The notes beneath the pieces are model-generated. The model saw only the letters and a program-made list of their open reading frames with translations, was not told the DNA's origin and ran no database searches. DNA of 64,000 bases from Bifidobacterium phasiani (lineage in GTDB: Bacteria; Actinomycetota; Actinomycetes; Actinomycetales; Bifidobacteriaceae). Of the stretch, positions 7,832-22,044 are shown piece by piece. The stretch is from NCBI RefSeq assembly GCF_019331775.1, contig NZ_JAHBBD010000011.1:1-64000 (forward strand). The letters are read 5' to 3'. The first letter of the stretch is position 1. Each line of letters begins with the position of its first letter. The position numbers and the translations under genes are program-made.

Positions 7832-8596
7832 ATGATTGAAACAGCACAGGCTTTTGGCGTTGATATCGGCGGCTCGGGCATCAAGGCCGCGCCTGTCAAT
7901 CTTGAAAAGGGCGAATTCGCTGAACCGCGTCTGAAGATTCTTACCCCCGAGGTCTCCACCCCGCAGGCCGTCGCCGACATCGTCCGCCAGGAGCTCGAGC
8001 ACTTCGAGGTGCCCGAGACCGTCCCGGTCGGCATCGCGTTCCCGGCGCCGATCAAGCCGGGCAAGGCGCTGGACTTCATGGCCAACCTCGACCAGTCCTG
8101 GATCGGCGTCGACGTGACCGCCGTGTTCTCCGAGGCGTGCGGCCGCCCGGTCGTCGTCGTGAACGACGCCGACGCCGCCGGCCTGGCCGAGCAGCAGTAC
8201 GGCGCCGCGCAGGGCCAGAACGGCCTGGTCATCGCCACCACGCTGGGCACCGGCATCGGCACCGCGCTGATCTACAACGGCGTGCTCATCCCCAACAGCG
8301 AGCTCGGCCACATCGAACTGCCCAAGGGCAAGGGCGACGCGGAGAAGTACGCGGCCTCCTCGGTGCGCGAGCGCGAGGAGCTGGGCTACAAGAAGTGGGC
8401 GAAGCGCCTGACCAAGTACTACGGTCTGATGGAGAAGTACTTCAACCCGGATCTGTTCGTCGTCGGCGGCGGCGTGAGCCGTCACAGCGACAAGTTCCTG
8501 CCGTTCATCGACATCAAGACGCCGATCGTCCCCGCCAAGCTGCGCAACGAGGCCGGCATCGTGGGCGCCGCCTACTACGCCAGCACCAAGCAGTGA
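7832..8596 (+). CDS. ppgK: Polyphosphate glucokinase
   Basis: A 254-residue ROK-family kinase that phosphorylates glucose using inorganic polyphosphate, usually also ATP, feeding glucose-6-phosphate into central metabolism. Visible are the N-terminal phosphate loop FGVDIGGSGIKAAPV, the catalytic VVVNDADAAGLAEQQYG segment (Asp base in NDAD), the second phosphate loop IATTLGTGIGTALIYNG, and the ELGHIELPKGKGDAEKYA segment typical of actinobacterial PPGK in place of the zinc-binding ROK motif. The length matches the family. The ribosome site AGAGAGG is seven bases from ATG. It is monocistronic, with a hairpin downstream (8707-8735). Confidence 0.93.
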   Translation: MIETAQAFGVDIGGSGIKAAPVNLEKGEFAEPRLKILTPEVSTPQAVADIVRQELEHFEVPETVPVGIAFPAPIKPGKALDFMANLDQSWIGVDVTAVFSEACGRPVVVVNDADAAGLAEQQYGAAQGQNGLVIATTLGTGIGTALIYNGVLIPNSELGHIELPKGKGDAEKYAASSVREREELGYKKWAKRLTKYYGLMEKYFNPDLFVVGGGVSRHSDKFLPFIDIKTPIVPAKLRNEAGIVGAAYYASTKQ

Positions 8597-8706
8597 GCGA
8601 CCGACGTCATAGCGCGTAGGCGCGGGGCGTGCCGACCGATGGCATGGTCGCCGCCGAACGTCTCACGGTCATCGCGTGTATGCGCGGGACGTGCCCGCCA
8701 TAGGGG

Positions 8707-8735
8707 CCGTGCATCCCGATAGCCGGGGTGCACGG
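8707..8735. terminator. Hairpin downstream of ppgK
   Basis: CCGTGCA pairs with TGCACGG, and an inner CCCG/CGGG extends the stem. There is no T-run, so it may be a weak terminator or an RNA-stabilising structure. Confidence 0.4.
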
Positions 8736-8784
8736 TCTCCGCGCATCCGGCGGCCCGTGCATATGTCCGCGCGCAGGGCGTCGG

Positions 8785-8790
8785 TATGAT
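8785..8790 (+). promoter_or_regulatory. -10-like hexamer, leaderless GTG start
   Basis: TATGAT lies six bases before the GTG at 8797, again consistent with transcription starting at the first codon. Confidence 0.5.
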
Positions 8791-8796
8791 GGGAGC

Positions 8797-10224
8797 GTGC
8801 GTTTTTCATCCCGCGTCGACATCAGCGAACCCAATCCGATCGCGCAGGCCGAGGCCCGCGCCCGCGAGCTGGGCGTGGCCCTCGGCAGGCTCAACGACTC
8901 CAATCCCACGCGCCATGGACTTGCCCCGGCGCAGGTGCCGGGCGTATACGCCGCCGATCCGCGCGGGCCGCGGGCCGCGCGCGAGGCGCTGGCCGCGTTC
9001 CTGACGGCGCGCGGGCGCGGGCGGTGCGTCCCCTCGGCCGATGAATCCCACGCGGCCCCGGCCGGAGAGGGGGCAATCGCTTCGGATACGGCGGTCGCAT
9101 CGACGACGGCCGCATCCGAAGCAGTCGCATCCGATATCGTCGTATCCGAGGCGGCCGCATCCGGAGCGGCCGCACCCGAAGCGGTCATGTACGAAGCGGC
9201 CACGTCCGGAGCTGCCGCATCCGATATCGCCGTGTCCGAAGCGGCTCCGGCGGCCGCGGGATCCCGGCCGACGCCGAAGCCCGTCGACCCGGCGGACCTG
9301 TATCTGCTCAGCTCCACATCGCAGGCGTATTCGTGGCTGATGAAGCTGCTGTGCGACCCGGGCGATGCGGTGCTCGCGCCGAAGCCCGGCTATCCGCTCA
9401 TCGAATCGATCGCGCGGCTGGAATGCGTGGACACGATCGAATACCGGCTGCGCTACGACGGCTCCTGGTACATCGACACCGCCGAACTGCGCGAACTGCT
9501 CGACGGCCCGGACGGCGGGCGCATCCGCGCGCTGGTGCTCATCAACCCGAACAATCCCAGCGGTTCGTACGTCAAGCCCTCCGAACGCGAGCGAATCGTG
9601 GCGATGTGCCGCGACCACGGCGTCGCGCTGATCGCCGACGAGGTGTTCTACGACTATGCCCTCGAGCCGTTCGACGGCAACGCGCGACTGGCAGGCGAGC
9701 CGGGCGTGCTCACCTTCGCGCTGGACGGCTTCTCGAAGATGCTCGCCGCCCCGCACGCCAAGGTCGGATGGATCCAGGTGTCCGGCCCGGACGGCGACGT
9801 GGCCGAGGCGATGCGCCGGCTGGACGTCATCGCCGACGACTATCTGCCGATGGGCGACATCATCGCCGACCGCATCCCCGAGCTCCTGGAGGCCGCCCCG
9901 GCGCAGACCGCGCGGGTGCGCGACCGCGTGCGCGGCAACCTCGCGCTCCTGCGACGCATCCTCGACGCCGACCCCGCCGGTCTGGTCACGGTGCTGCGCG
10001 CCGAGGGCGGATGGAACGTGCTGCTGCGCGTGCCGTCGGTCGTCGACGAGAACGCGCTGACGCTGCGGCTGATCGACGCCTACCGGTTCACCGGCCAGCC
10101 CGGCTATTTCTTCGACATGCCGACGAGCGGGTATCTGGCGGTGTCGCTGCTGCCCGAGCCGGAGGAGTTCGAACGCGGCGTGCGCGCCGTGCTCGCCGCC
10201 GTCGACGACATGCTGGAGGCGTGA
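8797..10224 (+). CDS. PLP-dependent aminotransferase (class I/II) with a repeat insertion
   Basis: A 475-residue fold-type I aminotransferase. Seen are ISEPNPIAQA and LNDSNPTRHGL at the N-terminus, LLSSTSQAYSWLMKLLCDPGDAVLAPKPGYPLI (read in two halves, 170-202), LVLINPNNPSGSYVK, LIADEVFYDYAL (Asp contacting the PLP ring nitrogen), and FALDGFSKMLAAPHAKVGWI with the Schiff-base lysine at about residue 314. It transfers an amino group between an amino acid and a 2-oxo acid; the substrate is not predictable. Odd feature: residues about 81-158 are an Ala/Ser/Glu-rich run of eleven or so five-residue units (SEAVA, SDIVV, SEAAA, SGAAA) coded by a 15-base repeat, placed between the N-terminal arm and the large domain. 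The GTG start has TATGAT six bases upstream. Confidence 0.85.
   Translation: MRFSSRVDISEPNPIAQAEARARELGVALGRLNDSNPTRHGLAPAQVPGVYAADPRGPRAAREALAAFLTARGRGRCVPSADESHAAPAGEGAIASDTAVASTTAASEAVASDIVVSEAAASGAAAPEAVMYEAATSGAAASDIAVSEAAPAAAGSRPTPKPVDPADLYLLSSTSQAYSWLMKLLCDPGDAVLAPKPGYPLIESIARLECVDTIEYRLRYDGSWYIDTAELRELLDGPDGGRIRALVLINPNNPSGSYVKPSERERIVAMCRDHGVALIADEVFYDYALEPFDGNARLAGEPGVLTFALDGFSKMLAAPHAKVGWIQVSGPDGDVAEAMRRLDVIADDYLPMGDIIADRIPELLEAAPAQTARVRDRVRGNLALLRRILDADPAGLVTVLRAEGGWNVLLRVPSVVDENALTLRLIDAYRFTGQPGYFFDMPTSGYLAVSLLPEPEEFERGVRAVLAAVDDMLEA
9040..9270 (+). repeat. Degenerate 15-base tandem repeat inside the aminotransferase gene
   Basis: About eleven in-frame units around GCCGCATCCGAAGCG encode pentapeptides of the form S-(E/D/G)-x-(A/V)-x. 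Unit length is a multiple of three, so copy-number change would keep the frame. Confidence 0.7.
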
Positions 10225-10495
10225 CGCCGCATCCCGCGCCATGCGCCGCCCGGTTGCGCGCAGTAGCTTGCCGTATATTGCGCCCGGTCGGCGTCCGGTA
10301 GGCACATTATCGCTTCGGTAGGCGCCTCGGCGGCGGTCGGCCCGCGGCGGAACGGCGGAATGGCGCCATCGTGGTCTTCCGCATACCGCGATAACGGTGC
10401 CTACCGAAGCCCGAAAGTGCCTACTGAAGGACGTCGGCGGGGTCTCGTTCCCCGATGCCGTCCCCGTATCCGCATATGGGCGTGCCGTTCGCCGT
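10225..10495. other. Intergenic region with inverted CCTAC repeats
   Basis: Two sites reading GGTAGGC (10296-10305 and 10313-10323, the second as CTTCGGTAGGC) face two sites reading GTGCCTACCGAAGC (10397-10410) and GTGCCTACTGAAGG (10417-10430). The outer parts also match: TAGGCACATTATCGC is near-complementary to GCGATAACGGTGCCTA. The two genes here are convergent, so the element may be a large hairpin, a terminator or a small repeat element. No gene is visible. Confidence 0.55.
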
Positions 10496-11296
10496 TCAGT
10501 CGCCCTTGGCGGCCTGGCACTTGCGCCGGATCAGCTCGGCGTAGAACGTCACGGCGTCGGCCGGCGACCCGTCGAACACGACGCGGTGGTCGTCCAGCAC
10601 GATCGTGCGGTCGATCGCATATTCGGGCCGCACGATCATGTCGGTGTCGTGCGTGGCGAACACCACCTGCTTGTTGTAGCTGAACAGCGCCTGGGCGACG
10701 TGCGCGGTGCCGATCTCGTCGAGCCCCTTGGTCGGCTCGTCGGCCACGATCGCGGCGGGGGACAGGCTCAGCGCCGCGACCACGGCCAGCAGGTGCCGCT
10801 TCTCGGAATCCAGCGCCGACGCCGGCTGCCGGGAGACCCCGGACAGCCCGAAATGCGCGAACAGGTTGCCGATGATCGCCTGGCGCTCCGATTCGGGCAC
10901 GCGGCGTTTCCTCATCGGCGCCTCGACGGCGGCGGCGATCGTCTCCGCCTGGTAGAAGCCGTTGGGGATCTCCTCGCGGCGCACGCGGCCGATGATCTGT
11001 TCGACGCGCTTGAGCTGGCGCCTGTCCGACGGATCCAGCGTCTCGTCGCCGCCCGAGACGGTCACGGTGCCGGCGGTCGCGGCGAGCGCGCCGTCCAGCA
11101 GCTTGAGCAGCGTGGTCTTGCCCGAGCCGTTCAGCCCGATGACGGCGACGCGGCGTTCGGCGATCGTCAGCGACGTCGGCTCGAGCCCGACGTCGCCGTC
11201 GTCGTAGACATGGCCGGCCCCGGCGAGCGTGAAGGTCAGCGCGGACGGCGCGGGGGCGGCCGTCTTGCGGCCCAGCAACGAATCAAACAAACCCAT
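10496..11296 (-). CDS. ABC ATPase of ECF/cobalt type, stand-alone
   Basis: A 266-residue ATP-binding protein resembling ECF (cobalt/biotin-type) ATPases. The Walker A is GLNGSGKTT (about residues 54-62) and the Walker B AAIVADEPTKGLD with a downstream VVFATHDTD switch. The expected LSGGQ signature is replaced by ALDSEKRHLL, so the signature is degenerate, as in some BioM-like subunits. The N-terminus (GLFDSLLGRK) is an extra tail. No T or S subunit gene is adjacent; the next gene is a sulfotransferase-like protein. It could power a distant permease or be a regulatory ATPase. The ATG at 11296 follows TACAAT by seven bases. Confidence 0.8.
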   Translation of the reverse strand: MGLFDSLLGRKTAAPAPSALTFTLAGAGHVYDDGDVGLEPTSLTIAERRVAVIGLNGSGKTTLLKLLDGALAATAGTVTVSGGDETLDPSDRRQLKRVEQIIGRVRREEIPNGFYQAETIAAAVEAPMRKRRVPESERQAIIGNLFAHFGLSGVSRQPASALDSEKRHLLAVVAALSLSPAAIVADEPTKGLDEIGTAHVAQALFSYNKQVVFATHDTDMIVRPEYAIDRTIVLDDHRVVFDGSPADAVTFYAELIRRKCQAAKGD

Positions 11297-11303
11297 AGGC
11301 GTC

Positions 11304-11309
11304 ATTGTA
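11304..11309 (-). promoter_or_regulatory. -10-like hexamer, leaderless start
   Basis: TACAAT on the minus strand, seven bases before the ATG at 11296. Confidence 0.5.
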
Positions 11310-11344
11310 ACGAGCGTAGGTTGCCGGTATGTGCAGATGCCGGC

Positions 11345-13030
11345 CTAGGCGAAGTAGAACCCCTCGAAGTCGTACCGGTAGACGCGGTAGATGTAGCTCG
11401 TGTTCAGCGCCATGCGGTACTGCGCCACCAGCGTGCCGTCCCCGTCGTAGACGCCGAACAGGCCCTGCATGCCCGAATCGATGAGGATCCGCCCGTCGTC
11501 CAGCTGCTGCGCGGAGCTGACCAGCGGGGAGTACGGCACGTCGAAGGAGGCGACCTCGGTGTAGGTGCCCGCGTTCTCGTCGACCAGGTAGCGGCGGAAC
11601 TGCGAGGCCGCGCCCTCGGTATGGACGTTGTACTTCGTGCAGACGCCGTCGATGACGGTCCAGTCGAAGTCGGGCCGGGTCTGCGCCGAGCCATAGTTGT
11701 TGTCGAACATGTACAGGTAGTACCGGCCGTCGGGCAGCGAGTCGTCGGGCGCGTACGTGACCGAATGCTGGCCGCCGGTGTCGGGGAAGTCGCCATCCTT
11801 GTCCAGGAACGTGGCCTGGTACTCGGTGCCGTCCCACACGCTCGGCTCGCCGATCATCCACTCCAGGCTCGGCGTGCCCTCGAGGTCGTCGACCTTGATG
11901 ATGGTGGAGGTCTCGCGGGCCGAGAAGATCGCCGAGCCGTCGGGCAGCATCTGGATCGTGTTGAGGTGGATCCAGTCCCAGCGCCCGGTGGCGGTCAGGT
12001 CGGATTCGTCGATGCCCGCATGGTCGGTGGACATCTTGTAGTCGGGGAACATCTCGCCCAGGTCGAGCAGCCGCGTGACCTCGCCGGTGTCGGTGTCGAG
12101 CTTGATGACCTGGTCCTGCACGCAGGAGTCCTCGCGGTCGAGCTCGGTCGCCAGCAGCACGAGGTTCTGGTCGGCGTCGAAGGCGTAGTCGTGGTGCAGG
12201 ATGAACCGGTCGCCCAGGTCGAGGATCTTCTCGAGCCTGCCCAGCCGGTTCATGCCCACCATCGTCTCGGTGGACGCGGAGAACCACATCAGCCCGTCGT
12301 CGTCGAACAGCAGGCGGTGGCTGCGGTAGAACAGGATCGGGATCTCGCCGCGCAGCACGCCCTCGGCGTCGTAGTAGAACATGAAGTCCTGGTCGTCGCT
12401 GTCGTTGCCGAGGATCGCGTACAGGCCGCCGCCCAGGTCGGTGCCGTCGGACGCGGTGACGGGCCGGTCGAGCCGGACCTCCTCGGTGCCCAGCAGCGAG
12501 GGGCCGTCATGTTCGACGACGCGCTCCTCGAGCGTGCCGTCCCTGCCGGTGACGGTGAGCGTGATCGTGTTGGCCTGGTCGGGGATCAGTCCCAGGACGA
12601 GGAACTCGTGCGCGGTGGCGTAGCCGTCGGCGTCGGCGGCATCGCCCTGGCAGGCGTCGGCCCGGAAGTCCGGATAGCCCTCGGAGGCGACCGTGTAGCT
12701 GACGGCGGCCGGTTCGTCCGTGGTGAAGTACACGTACAGCGAGGTCGTGTTCGTGCCGTACGGGTTCTCCTTGACGAAGATGTCGTCGAGACCGTGGTCC
12801 CCGGCGTCGCGCTCGGCGGCGAGCCGCTCGTCCATCATCGCCTGGTAGTCGGCCGTGTAGACGTTCTCGATCTGCGCGTTCACCTGCTCGACGCGGGTGG
12901 ACCTGATCGTCGCGGCGACGTCGGGGCGCATCGCCGCGCAGCAGGCCGCCACGACGAGTACGGAGACGACGGCCGCGCCCCAGCGCAGCAGACGCAGCCT
13001 GGCGGTGGCGGGGGTGGGGTTCGGGGTCAT
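11345..13030 (-). CDS. Arylsulfate sulfotransferase-like (ASST) exported protein
   Basis: A 561-residue exported protein of the arylsulfotransferase family, a six-bladed beta-propeller enzyme that moves a sulfate group from a phenolic sulfate to another phenol without PAPS. All four active-site residues known from the enterobacterial enzyme have counterparts: His in FILHHDYAFD, His in DWIHLNTIQML, Arg in IFSARETSTIIKV, and the sulfate-accepting His in TGGQHSVTYAPDD. The N-terminus has a hydrophobic helix ending in VAAC, so it may be a lipoprotein facing outward. The ATG at 13030 has GGAG nine bases upstream. It lies 114 bases after a polytopic membrane protein gene on the same strand, probably co-transcribed. 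Such an enzyme is uncommon in this type of bacterium; donor and acceptor are unknown. Confidence 0.82.
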   Translation of the reverse strand: MTPNPTPATARLRLLRWGAAVVSVLVVAACCAAMRPDVAATIRSTRVEQVNAQIENVYTADYQAMMDERLAAERDAGDHGLDDIFVKENPYGTNTTSLYVYFTTDEPAAVSYTVASEGYPDFRADACQGDAADADGYATAHEFLVLGLIPDQANTITLTVTGRDGTLEERVVEHDGPSLLGTEEVRLDRPVTASDGTDLGGGLYAILGNDSDDQDFMFYYDAEGVLRGEIPILFYRSHRLLFDDDGLMWFSASTETMVGMNRLGRLEKILDLGDRFILHHDYAFDADQNLVLLATELDREDSCVQDQVIKLDTDTGEVTRLLDLGEMFPDYKMSTDHAGIDESDLTATGRWDWIHLNTIQMLPDGSAIFSARETSTIIKVDDLEGTPSLEWMIGEPSVWDGTEYQATFLDKDGDFPDTGGQHSVTYAPDDSLPDGRYYLYMFDNNYGSAQTRPDFDWTVIDGVCTKYNVHTEGAASQFRRYLVDENAGTYTEVASFDVPYSPLVSSAQQLDDGRILIDSGMQGLFGVYDGDGTLVAQYRMALNTSYIYRVYRYDFEGFYFA

Positions 13031-13144
13031 GGCGCACGCTCCAATCCGCGGGGTCCGGCACCGCGCGGATGCGGCGGTGACGCTGGTTCGCGTAGCACCA
13101 TAGCACCGGATGCTGGGGATTTCCCGGGGTGTTTCGTCCGCCGG

Positions 13145-15364
13145 TCACAGGAACCAGGCGGCGACGGTGTGGTACAGCGCCGCGTTCCCGCTCAGCAGCG
13201 CGTCGTCGCGCCCCGGCACGAAGAAGCCGAGCACCGTGACGGCGAGGGCGAAGCCGAGCAGCGCGAGCGCCAGCGCGCGCCGGCACCAGATCAGCGCGGC
13301 GTGGCGCTTCGGCGCCAGCCCGGTCACCCGGGCGACCGCGGCGGCCGCCAGGACGGCCCAGGCATGGGCGCGTGCGGCGCCGGTCCGGGGGACGCGCGAC
13401 CAGTCGCCGACGAACATGAGCAGCGCCGGCAGCGCGGCCAGGGCGATCAGCCATCCGAAGTCGATCATGTAGCGCCAGCCCAGGCCGCCGGCCCATGCGT
13501 CGAAGGCGACCAGCGCCAGCGCCAGCGCCAACCCGGCCATCAGCGTCGGCCAGCAGCCGCAGGCGCGCATCCGCCGGCGCAGGAACGGCAGCGCCAGCGC
13601 GGCCAGCGCCGGCGGGCAGAGCATGAAGAACCCGCCGATCATCTCCTCGGCGTACGCCCAGTCGTGCAGCGGCGTGGGCGACAGCCCCAGGAAAGGGAAC
13701 TCGGCGGTGAATCGCAGCGGCAGGAACAGGTAGTAGCCGATGAGCTGCAGGAACGTCGGCCACGAGGGGGCGAACGCCGTCATGTCGGTCACCGTGAACT
13801 GGTAGCGGTTGCCGAAGTCGAACGGCGAGCCGAAGCGCGCCGCGTTGTACGCCATCAGCGGCAGCACGATCGCCACGGCCGGCAGGATTACCGCCAACGG
13901 CATGCGCAGCGCCTCGCGCACGCCGACGGACCGCCGGGCCACGCCCCGGCACAGCGCCGCGATCTGTGTCCGGAACAGCGGGACCGCCAGCAGCGCGACC
14001 AGGCAGAACGCCGGGCGGCACCCGAAGTTCGCGGCGATGCACAGCGCGCCCCCGGCCAGATGTCCGAGCTTGAGCGGCGCGGCGTGCGCGGGCGCGGGCC
14101 GCCGCCGCGGCATCGAGGCGCCGAGCCACAGCCACAGCCCCAGCGAGGTCAGCAGCAGCGACGCGGCGCAGGGCACGGAGTAGAAGTTGGTGCGGAACCA
14201 CAGGTACGGGGCGTTCGACGCCAGCAGCGCGAAGACGACGGCCATCGAGGTCGCCGCCAGCGAGGCGCGCGGGGCCATCCGGCGCACCAGCCGGATGACC
14301 AGCAGGCTCATGGACACCAGGAACCCGAACATCAGCAGGTACTCGGCGGCGGCGGACGGCAGCATCCTGCCGGTGAGCAGCTGGTAGGGCACGAACAGCA
14401 CGACCGCCGGCAGCACGCCGAAGTACGAGTACCAGTGGCCGTCGTGGTACGCGTAGTCCCAGTACAGCGTCACCCCGTCGGCCAGCAGGCGGTTGCGCAC
14501 GTCGACGTCGTACGGGTCCGCGGCCTGCGCCAGCGCCTCGTCGACCGGCAGGTCCACCCAGACGCGGCCGTGGATCAGCGCGTCGGCGATCCGCCCGTAC
14601 TGCTCGAAGTCGTAGGTGTAGGCGCCGTCCTTGTGGAACGTCAGCGGACCGCCCGCCGTCGTGGCCTGCCAGACCGCGACGGCGATGGTGGCCACGGCGA
14701 ACGGCGCCAGCAGCGCCGCGAACGCCAGCCGTTGCCTGCGGCTGGAGGTGTCCAGCGTGATGCGCCACAGACGCGATCCCGGCCGCCACAGCGCCACCAG
14801 CGCCACGACGGCCAGCATGACGGCCACGCGGACCGGGTCGATGCGAAAGGGCACCCGCACGTTCGCGCGCACCGCCGCGAACGGGACCACCGACCCGGCC
14901 GGCTCCTCGATCCACAGGCGCACGTCCGAGCCGCGCGCCACCCGCAGGTACAGCGAACGCGGCGCGTCCACGCACACCGACGTCGAGCGTCCGGCCTCGC
15001 CGTCGCCGTCGGCGCGCACCAGCACGGTGCGCAGCACCGACGCGTCGCCGCCCGGATCCGCGGCCTCCCGCTCGGCCCGCTCGATCGCCTCGGGCGGCGC
15101 CGGGTCGATCCGCGCGTACGAGGACGTGCCGTCCGCCGGCACGTCGAGATACGCCTGCGTCGGGTCGACGACCACGAGCATGCCGTCCTCGCGTCGCTCG
15201 AGGCCCGGACCCAGCGAGTTCGAGCGGGAGGCGGTGTCGGTGCTGGCGGCGAGCGTGGTCCAGAACGGCAGGTTGAACGCCACGCATTCAAGGAGCACGA
15301 CGACGAGCGCCACGGCCGCGGCGGCGGCCACGCGGCGGCGGCGATGGCGTGCGGAAGAGGTCAT
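13145..15364 (-). CDS. Large polytopic membrane protein, possible GT-C glycosyltransferase
   Basis: A 739-residue membrane protein I cannot assign to a named family. After a first membrane helix (about 12-32) there is an extracytoplasmic domain of about 140 residues, then a second block of about eleven helices. The loop after the third helix has FHKDGAYTYDFEQYGRIADALIHG, given here in parts: FHKDGAYTYDFEQ and the following RIADALIHGR. This acidic and aromatic loop, with many passes, recalls GT-C transferases that use lipid-linked sugars, but no diagnostic motif confirms it. The start is at 15364, with TAGAAT six bases before the ATG. It probably forms an operon with the downstream sulfotransferase-like gene, suggesting both act on surface glycans or aromatic compounds (inference). 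Confidence 0.7.
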   Translation of the reverse strand: MTSSARHRRRRVAAAAAVALVVVLLECVAFNLPFWTTLAASTDTASRSNSLGPGLERREDGMLVVVDPTQAYLDVPADGTSSYARIDPAPPEAIERAEREAADPGGDASVLRTVLVRADGDGEAGRSTSVCVDAPRSLYLRVARGSDVRLWIEEPAGSVVPFAAVRANVRVPFRIDPVRVAVMLAVVALVALWRPGSRLWRITLDTSSRRQRLAFAALLAPFAVATIAVAVWQATTAGGPLTFHKDGAYTYDFEQYGRIADALIHGRVWVDLPVDEALAQAADPYDVDVRNRLLADGVTLYWDYAYHDGHWYSYFGVLPAVVLFVPYQLLTGRMLPSAAAEYLLMFGFLVSMSLLVIRLVRRMAPRASLAATSMAVVFALLASNAPYLWFRTNFYSVPCAASLLLTSLGLWLWLGASMPRRRPAPAHAAPLKLGHLAGGALCIAANFGCRPAFCLVALLAVPLFRTQIAALCRGVARRSVGVREALRMPLAVILPAVAIVLPLMAYNAARFGSPFDFGNRYQFTVTDMTAFAPSWPTFLQLIGYYLFLPLRFTAEFPFLGLSPTPLHDWAYAEEMIGGFFMLCPPALAALALPFLRRRMRACGCWPTLMAGLALALALVAFDAWAGGLGWRYMIDFGWLIALAALPALLMFVGDWSRVPRTGAARAHAWAVLAAAAVARVTGLAPKRHAALIWCRRALALALLGFALAVTVLGFFVPGRDDALLSGNAALYHTVAAWFL

Positions 15365-15370
15365 CCCATT

Positions 15371-15376
15371 ATTCTA
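15371..15376 (-). promoter_or_regulatory. -10-like hexamer, leaderless start
   Basis: TAGAAT on the minus strand, six bases before the ATG at 15364. It is divergent from another such promoter at 15414-15419; the two start codons are only 62 bases apart. Confidence 0.5.
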
Positions 15377-15413
15377 TAGGCTTCATCGCCGGCCCCATGT
15401 CGGGCTGGATTGG

Positions 15414-15419
15414 GACAAT
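15414..15419 (+). promoter_or_regulatory. -10-like hexamer, leaderless start
   Basis: GACAAT lies seven bases before the ATG at 15427; there is no ribosome site. Confidence 0.45.
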
Positions 15420-15426
15420 GGCAACC

Positions 15427-21929
<6,503 letters not shown>

Positions 21930-22044
21930 AGCGCGGCCCGGCCGGCCTCGCACGACGGCCGCCGTGCCGGGCCGGAAGCCCGGGGCGACGCGGCGGCCGA
22001 CACCATGACCGGTAACCGATGCCGGTGCTACCAAGGAGGTTGCG

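Noticed and set aside
10397..15379. A 1660-codon open frame on the plus strand across the sulfotransferase and membrane-protein genes
   Set aside because: It is the antisense shadow of three real minus-strand genes in high-GC DNA; its protein is a mix of Arg, Gly, Val and His without domains or start signals.
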